Assembly: GCA_019694395.1 (NCBI GenBank) | Contig: JAIBCC010000007.1 | Span: 62,001-126,000 of the forward strand | Direction: 5' to 3' | Source: Pyrinomonadaceae bacterium | GTDB taxonomy: Bacteria > Acidobacteriota > Blastocatellia > Pyrinomonadales > Pyrinomonadaceae | DNA: 64,000 nucleotides | Shown here: positions 59,686-64,000 of the stretch, one piece after another | Numbering within the stretch: position 1 is the first letter of the stretch | How the letters are laid out: each line of letters begins with the position of its first letter | Translations under genes and position numbers: made by a program | Notes under the pieces: generated by a model | What the model saw: the letters and a program-made list of their open reading frames with translations, nothing else | What the model was told of the DNA's origin: nothing | Database searches by the model: none

Positions 59686-61296
59686 ATGAATTATATCACT
59701 GAAAATCTTTTAACGATTTTAATTTTATTGCCGGTTTTTGGCGCAATTTCGGTTCTCGGACATTCGATGTTCTGGAAGAACGAAAGCCAAGCCAAATGGA
59801 TTACACTCTTTTGGGTAGTGGTAAATTTTGTCATTTCCCTACTTCTTTTCGGAAGCTCACAGCTTTCGGCAAACGGATTCTATTTTGAAAAAAATGTTCC
59901 TTGGATAGAAGCGATCAACACTAATTATCACGTTGGCGTTGACGGATTAAGTTTTTGGCTGGTCATTTTAACGACCTTTATCATGCCGATTGCGATAATT
60001 TCTACTTGGGGTGCGGTTGAAAAACGCCACACCGCTTTTTATGTTTTCCTTCTTTTGCTTGAAAGCGCAATGATTGGCGTTTTTGTTTCACTCGACCTGC
60101 TTGTTTTCTACCTTTTCTTTGAAGCATCACTCGTTCCAATGTTTTTCCTGATCGGAATTTGGGGCGGCGCAAACCGTATCTATTCGGCAGTTAAATTCTT
60201 TATTTACACCGCATTGGGAAGTTTACTGATGTTGGTGGCAATTATTGCTTTGTATTACATTTATGCTGCCAAAATGGGAACCGCCGGAACATTCGATTAT
60301 GTTTTGTTGGTCAATGCCGCTAAATTAGGGAATTTGGACTTGGTCGGAACAACCGGAACACTTTTATTTTTTGCCTTTGCGTTGGCATTTTCGATTAAAG
60401 TTCCATTGTTTCCGGTTCACACTTGGCTGCCGGACGCACACACAGACGCGCCCACTGCCGGTTCGGTAATTTTGGCGGCAGTTCTCTTAAAAATGGGAAC
60501 TTACGGGTTGATGCGTTTTAACTTTACTCTGTTCCCCGAAGCCTCCAGAGAATTCGCTCCGATTTTCATTACCTTAGCGGTTATAGGAATTATTTATGGC
60601 GCATTAGTGGCGATGGTTCAAACCGATGTCAAGCGTCTGGTTGCCTACTCATCCGTTTCACACATGGGTTTTGTAATTTTGGGAATGTTTTCATTCACCG
60701 AACAAGGAATGCAGGGCGCACTTTATCAAATGTTGAATCATGGTGTTTCAACTGGCGCATTGTTCCTTTTGGTCGGATTCATTTATGAACGCCGACATAC
60801 CCGCGCAATTTCGGACTTTGGCGGATTGGCAAACTCAATGCCATTGTATGCAACTCTGTTTGTTTTTACGGCAATGTCATCGGTCGGACTTCCTTTTTTG
60901 AACGGATTCGTGGGCGAATTTTTGATTATGCTCGGAATGTGGAAATCACATGCTTTGACCATTACGAGTTCAGTTAATTGGAATTATGTTGCCACCATGT
61001 TTGCCGGAACGGGCGTAATTTTTGCTGCGGTCTATTTGTTATGGATGATTCAGCGGGTTTTCTTTGGCAAAATTACAAATGCTAAGAACAAAGGTTTATC
61101 CGATCTGTCGTGGCGCGAAATCGGTTTACTCGCACCGTTACTCTTTTTGATGGTTTATATGGGCGTTTACCCGACTCCGTTTTTGAATAAAGCCAAAGAA
61201 ACCGTAGTTTCTATTCAGCAAAGAGTAGTTGGCGGCGAAAAAGGCGGTAGCTTTGAGAAAGCAGAAGTTAAAACTGAAAATCAGTTGAAGCATTAA
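59686..61296 (+). CDS. nuoM: NADH-quinone oxidoreductase subunit M
   Basis: A 536-residue antiporter-like proton-pumping subunit. FWLVILTTFIMPI, FEASLVPMFFLIGIWGG, FPVHTWLPDAHTDAPTAGSVILAAVLLKMGTYG and SSVSHMGFVILGMF are all standard, with the conserved Glu and Lys in the membrane. It starts 1 bp after nuoL. The normal neighbour nuoN is separated from it by the DUF1684 gene. Confidence 0.96.
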   Translation: MNYITENLLTILILLPVFGAISVLGHSMFWKNESQAKWITLFWVVVNFVISLLLFGSSQLSANGFYFEKNVPWIEAINTNYHVGVDGLSFWLVILTTFIMPIAIISTWGAVEKRHTAFYVFLLLLESAMIGVFVSLDLLVFYLFFEASLVPMFFLIGIWGGANRIYSAVKFFIYTALGSLLMLVAIIALYYIYAAKMGTAGTFDYVLLVNAAKLGNLDLVGTTGTLLFFAFALAFSIKVPLFPVHTWLPDAHTDAPTAGSVILAAVLLKMGTYGLMRFNFTLFPEASREFAPIFITLAVIGIIYGALVAMVQTDVKRLVAYSSVSHMGFVILGMFSFTEQGMQGALYQMLNHGVSTGALFLLVGFIYERRHTRAISDFGGLANSMPLYATLFVFTAMSSVGLPFLNGFVGEFLIMLGMWKSHALTITSSVNWNYVATMFAGTGVIFAAVYLLWMIQRVFFGKITNAKNKGLSDLSWREIGLLAPLLFLMVYMGVYPTPFLNKAKETVVSIQQRVVGGEKGGSFEKAEVKTENQLKH

Positions 61297-61298
61297 AG

Positions 61299-61943
61299 AT
61301 GAAGCGTTGGCTTTTATCAATTTTGATTTTATTGACAAGTTGCGTTTCGATTTATTCGCAAAATCAGCCGCCCGATTACGACACGAATCAGTTTCGTGAA
61401 TCACGGAATAAAGATTTTAAGAATCCTGATCTGTCCCCCCTTTTGTCGCAGGATTTAGCGAATTTCAAGGAATTAGATTTTTTTGCTTTTGATGCTAATT
61501 ATAGAATCAAAGCAGTTTTTGAAAAAACGGTTGAAAAGAAATATTTTTTGATGCCGACTACTCAAGGAGAGTCGCGTAAGTATTTGAAAATCGGCGATTT
61601 TTCATTCAAGCTAAACGGAATTGATCATACCTTGGGAGCATATTTCTATGAATTTCCGCCCGATCATCCGCGAGCTAAAGAAGAAATCAGAGATGTTTTT
61701 GTTCCGTTCAAAGATTTAACCAACGGCAAAGAAACATATTCGGCAGGACGTTATCTTTATGTTCGTCTTCCAAAAGAAGGAACGGAAACCATCATAGATT
61801 TTAATTTGACCTATAATCCGTCCTGCGCGTATGGAAACGAAAGATTTTCGTGCACGCTTCCGCCGAAAGAGAATTTTTTGCAAGTTGAAATCAAAGCAGG
61901 CGAAAAGAAATTTGTTTCGCTAAATGAAAAATCAACGCATTAA
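61299..61943 (+). CDS. DUF1684 exported protein inside the nuo operon
   Basis: A 214-residue exported protein (signal peptide about 1-20; the Cys in TSC could make it a lipoprotein). ELDFFAFDANYRIKAVFEK, TTQGESRKYLKIGDFSFKLNG, GKETYSAGRYLYVRLP and FNLTYNPSCAYGNERFSCTLPPKENFL are the hallmarks of DUF1684, a family of uncertain function. It begins 2 bp after nuoM and ends 9 bp before nuoN, so it is translated with the complex I genes. It is not a known subunit; a role in assembly or a metabolic link is speculation. Confidence 0.82.
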   Translation: MKRWLLSILILLTSCVSIYSQNQPPDYDTNQFRESRNKDFKNPDLSPLLSQDLANFKELDFFAFDANYRIKAVFEKTVEKKYFLMPTTQGESRKYLKIGDFSFKLNGIDHTLGAYFYEFPPDHPRAKEEIRDVFVPFKDLTNGKETYSAGRYLYVRLPKEGTETIIDFNLTYNPSCAYGNERFSCTLPPKENFLQVEIKAGEKKFVSLNEKSTH

Positions 61944-61952
61944 AAGTTAAAA

Positions 61953-63494
61953 ATGAATACGATTTTATTACAAGTTGTTAATCCAAACGTCAATGTAACC
62001 AGCATTTTGCCCGAAGTAATAGTGGCTGTTGCGGGAACCCTCGTAATGATCTATGACTGTTTCGCTCCGAAGCAAAAAATTGTCACGGGCGCGATTTCAT
62101 TGGTTGGATTAATTTTGGCGACAATTGCGTTATTCGCTTTGTGGTCAGGAAGTTATGATTTTGCCAATGCCTGGAACGGAATGGTTGCATTTGACAATCT
62201 GCGGGTTAGTTTTACCCTCGTTATGCTGTTCGTTTCGGCAATGACGATTTTGATTTCGACGGTTTGGACTGAACGCGAAGATGTTCCGATTGGCGAATAC
62301 CATTCGCTTTTACTTTTTGCGACAGTGGGGATGATGTTTATGGCTTCGGGAAATGATATGGTTATCCTTTTCTTAGGCTTGGAAACCCTGTCGCTTTCGA
62401 CATATGTCATGGCTGGGCTTCGCAAAAGTGATTTGAAATCAAACGAATCTGCATTGAAATATTTCATTCTCGGGTCTTTTGCCTCGGCTTTTTTACTCTA
62501 TGGTATGGCGTTGATTTACGGCGCAACCGCTTCTACCAACATTACCGAAATTGCCGCTAAAATAGGAACGGCAAACTTCCCTGCTTTACTTTTGGCAGGC
62601 GGCGCGATGTTGTTAATCGGATTCGGTTTCAAAATTGCCACTGTTCCTTTCCACGTTTGGACACCTGACGTTTACGAGGGCGCACCAACTCCGGTTACTG
62701 CATTTATGGCAGCAGGACCAAAAGCTGCCGGATTTGCGTCATTTTTGCGGGTTTTCGTGCTTGGATTTCCGGTTGTTGCAGGAGCAACTGCGACAAATTA
62801 TTTACACGGCTCTTGGGTATCAGCTTTGGCTTTAATGGCAATGCTAACCATGATCGTGGGTAATGTAGCCGCCATTTTACAGAATAATGTCAAAAGAATG
62901 CTAGCTTATTCTTCAATTGCCCACGCCGGTTATGCTTTAGTTGGATTTGTCGGTGCAGGTGTAGCTAAAACTTCCGAAGCACGAGATGGAGCTATCAATG
63001 CGGTTGCATTTTATCTATTGACATACGCCGTAACAAATCTTGGAGCATTTGCGGTTGTGACATTATTGGGTGAGAAGAACGACCGGCGCACCGAATTTGA
63101 AGATTACAACGGGATTGGGTTCAAAGCCCCGGTTTTATCATTTACCCTTTCGTTGTTTATGTTAAGCTTTTTGGGATTGCCTTTGACCGCCGGATTTATC
63201 GGTAAAATCCTGGTATTTGGTCCGGCAATTCAGTCCGGCGAACCGCTTTTGACTGTAATGGTGGTGGTTGCGGTTATTTGCACTGCAATTTCTGCCTATT
63301 ATTATTTGAGATTAATTGTGGTAATGTTCTTCAAGGAAAGACTGACCGAATGGACGGAACCAAAAATTCCTATTACCTTAGCCACTGTTTTAATTATTAC
63401 CGTGATCGGTGTTTTCGGATTGGGTTTGTTCAGTGATAGGGTTTTGAGTATTTTCAAAACCTCTCCCACTGCTACAAAAGCTCAATTGAAATAA
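61953..63494 (+). CDS. nuoN: NADH-quinone oxidoreductase subunit N
   Basis: A 513-residue antiporter-like proton-pumping subunit. LFLGLETLSLSTYVMAGLRKSDLKSNESALKYFILGSFASAFLLYG, FKIATVPFHVWTPDVYEGAPTPVTAFMA and MLAYSSIAHAGYALVG, seen in parts, are conserved, with the Glu and Lys of the pump. It is the last nuo gene. No clear terminator follows, and the CAT-like gene begins 11 bp later, so the transcript may run on. Confidence 0.96.
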   Translation: MNTILLQVVNPNVNVTSILPEVIVAVAGTLVMIYDCFAPKQKIVTGAISLVGLILATIALFALWSGSYDFANAWNGMVAFDNLRVSFTLVMLFVSAMTILISTVWTEREDVPIGEYHSLLLFATVGMMFMASGNDMVILFLGLETLSLSTYVMAGLRKSDLKSNESALKYFILGSFASAFLLYGMALIYGATASTNITEIAAKIGTANFPALLLAGGAMLLIGFGFKIATVPFHVWTPDVYEGAPTPVTAFMAAGPKAAGFASFLRVFVLGFPVVAGATATNYLHGSWVSALALMAMLTMIVGNVAAILQNNVKRMLAYSSIAHAGYALVGFVGAGVAKTSEARDGAINAVAFYLLTYAVTNLGAFAVVTLLGEKNDRRTEFEDYNGIGFKAPVLSFTLSLFMLSFLGLPLTAGFIGKILVFGPAIQSGEPLLTVMVVVAVICTAISAYYYLRLIVVMFFKERLTEWTEPKIPITLATVLIITVIGVFGLGLFSDRVLSIFKTSPTATKAQLK

Positions 63495-63505
63495 TTTTCA
63501 ACTAA

Positions 63506-64000
63506 ATGTTTCGGGAAATTGAGATTGAAAATTGGAAACGGAAAAGCACTTTTGAGTTTTTCCTAAATTTTGAAAATCCGTTTTTCAATCTCACTGCACC
63601 GCTTGATGTAACAAATCTCCATCAATTCTGCAAAACCCATCAACTTTCTTTTTCGCTCGCCAGTCTTTTTTATTCTATTCAAACAGTTAACCAAATACCC
63701 GAGTTTCGCCTTCGATTGGTGGGCGAAAAACTCATTGAATATAAAAAGATTCACGCTACTCAAACGATTTTGAACGAGGATGAAACCTTTTCCTTTTGTT
63801 ATTTTGAACTAATGGAAAATGTTTTTGAGTTTGATAAAGCAGGCAAAAAATCAATTGAGAAATATAAACAATTAAAGACGTTTGATGTTGAAGCAGATCG
63901 GCTTGATTTAATTTATTATTCAACAATTCCCTGGGTGGCGTTCACAGGTTACAAAAATGCCACTCGCCTTGATTTTTCACGCACCGTTCCGCGAATTGTT
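63506..64000 (+). CDS. Chloramphenicol-acetyltransferase-like protein, N-terminal part (runs off the window)
   Basis: The first 165 codons of a CAT-family acyltransferase. ENWKRKSTFEFFLNFENPFFNLTAPLDVTNLHQFCK, read in parts, and the NQIPEFRLRL and FSFCYFEL segments match type A CAT proteins. The catalytic His motif (HHxxxDG) would lie beyond base 64000 and cannot be seen. Family members of this kind transfer acetyl from acetyl-CoA to chloramphenicol, though many chromosomal homologues have other substrates. It starts 11 bp after nuoN, at the end of that operon. Confidence 0.72.
   Translation, partial: MFREIEIENWKRKSTFEFFLNFENPFFNLTAPLDVTNLHQFCKTHQLSFSLASLFYSIQTVNQIPEFRLRLVGEKLIEYKKIHATQTILNEDETFSFCYFELMENVFEFDKAGKKSIEKYKQLKTFDVEADRLDLIYYSTIPWVAFTGYKNATRLDFSRTVPRIV

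Noticed and set aside
1-64000. Insertion sequences, prophage or integrative element
   Set aside because: No transposase, integrase or phage gene was found. The tRNA-Arg gene has no integrase beside it.

Overview
The window is AT-rich, densely coded chromosomal DNA from a Gram-negative bacterium. Lipid A genes (lpxB, lpxD), a TonB-dependent receptor with a carboxypeptidase-regulatory-like N-terminal domain, lipoproteins, LolA-like and DUF4139 secreted proteins and a complete aerobic-type complex I operon all indicate an outer-membrane-bearing, respiring organism. The mix of families, including a GFNTDV-type protein of unknown function and ribosomal protein THX, is most like Acidobacteriota (Blastocatellia/Pyrinomonadales type). 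That placement is inference; no 16S rRNA gene is present.

Layout. 1-2.1 kb: a CpxA/CpxR-like two-component pair, divergent from a CpxP/Spy-like periplasmic protein, with a perfect 12-bp inverted repeat containing GTAAA between them. 2.2-6.5 kb: a STAS protein, lpxD, lpxB and ilvE. 6.7-17 kb: mostly plus-strand single genes, namely an orphan branched-chain-amino-acid-type binding protein, DUF922, VTT, DUF4291 and DinB-like proteins, a class A2 beta-lactamase fused to an alpha/beta hydrolase, a diheme cytochrome c, an M1 peptidase and a Tat-exported Rieske protein. 17-28 kb: minus-strand genes for a low-complexity secreted protein, an AAC(6')-like acetyltransferase, an S41 protein without its catalytic dyad, an outer-membrane receptor group and a penicillin acylase. 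A candidate small RNA lies at about 25.07 kb. 28-37.6 kb: cytochrome c, tRNA-Arg(UCG), two tandem peptidase-MA/TPR paralogues (one with a destroyed HExxH), an isochorismatase, higBA, pcrA/uvrD and a NUDIX hydrolase. 37.7-45.4 kb: two tandem DUF4139 proteins, small lipoproteins, thiG and thiS. 45.5-63.5 kb: the nuo operon. 63.5-64 kb: the start of a chloramphenicol-acetyltransferase-like gene.

The nuo operon runs nuoA-B-C-D-E-F-G-H-J-K-L-M-N from a TTGACA-N17-TACGAT promoter. It has no nuoI and carries six extra genes: a 15-heptad coiled-coil protein, a SIMPL-domain protein with a signal-peptidase-like protein that lacks its lysine, ribosomal protein THX, a GNAT gene broken by one stop codon, and a DUF1684 protein. 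NuoG has a second complete ferredoxin-type cysteine set and lacks the N7 ligands.

The least expected signal is a dispersed family of degenerate 7-bp tandem repeats. At least eleven tracts of 3 to 12 units keep exact 7-bp register. They lie in spacers, over start codons (ruvX, pcrA, nuoK, a cytochrome c) and inside coding linkers (pcrA, penicillin acylase). They resemble the heptameric STRR repeats known from heterocystous cyanobacteria. A second theme is enzyme-family members that have lost catalytic residues (S41, peptidase-MA, S26).
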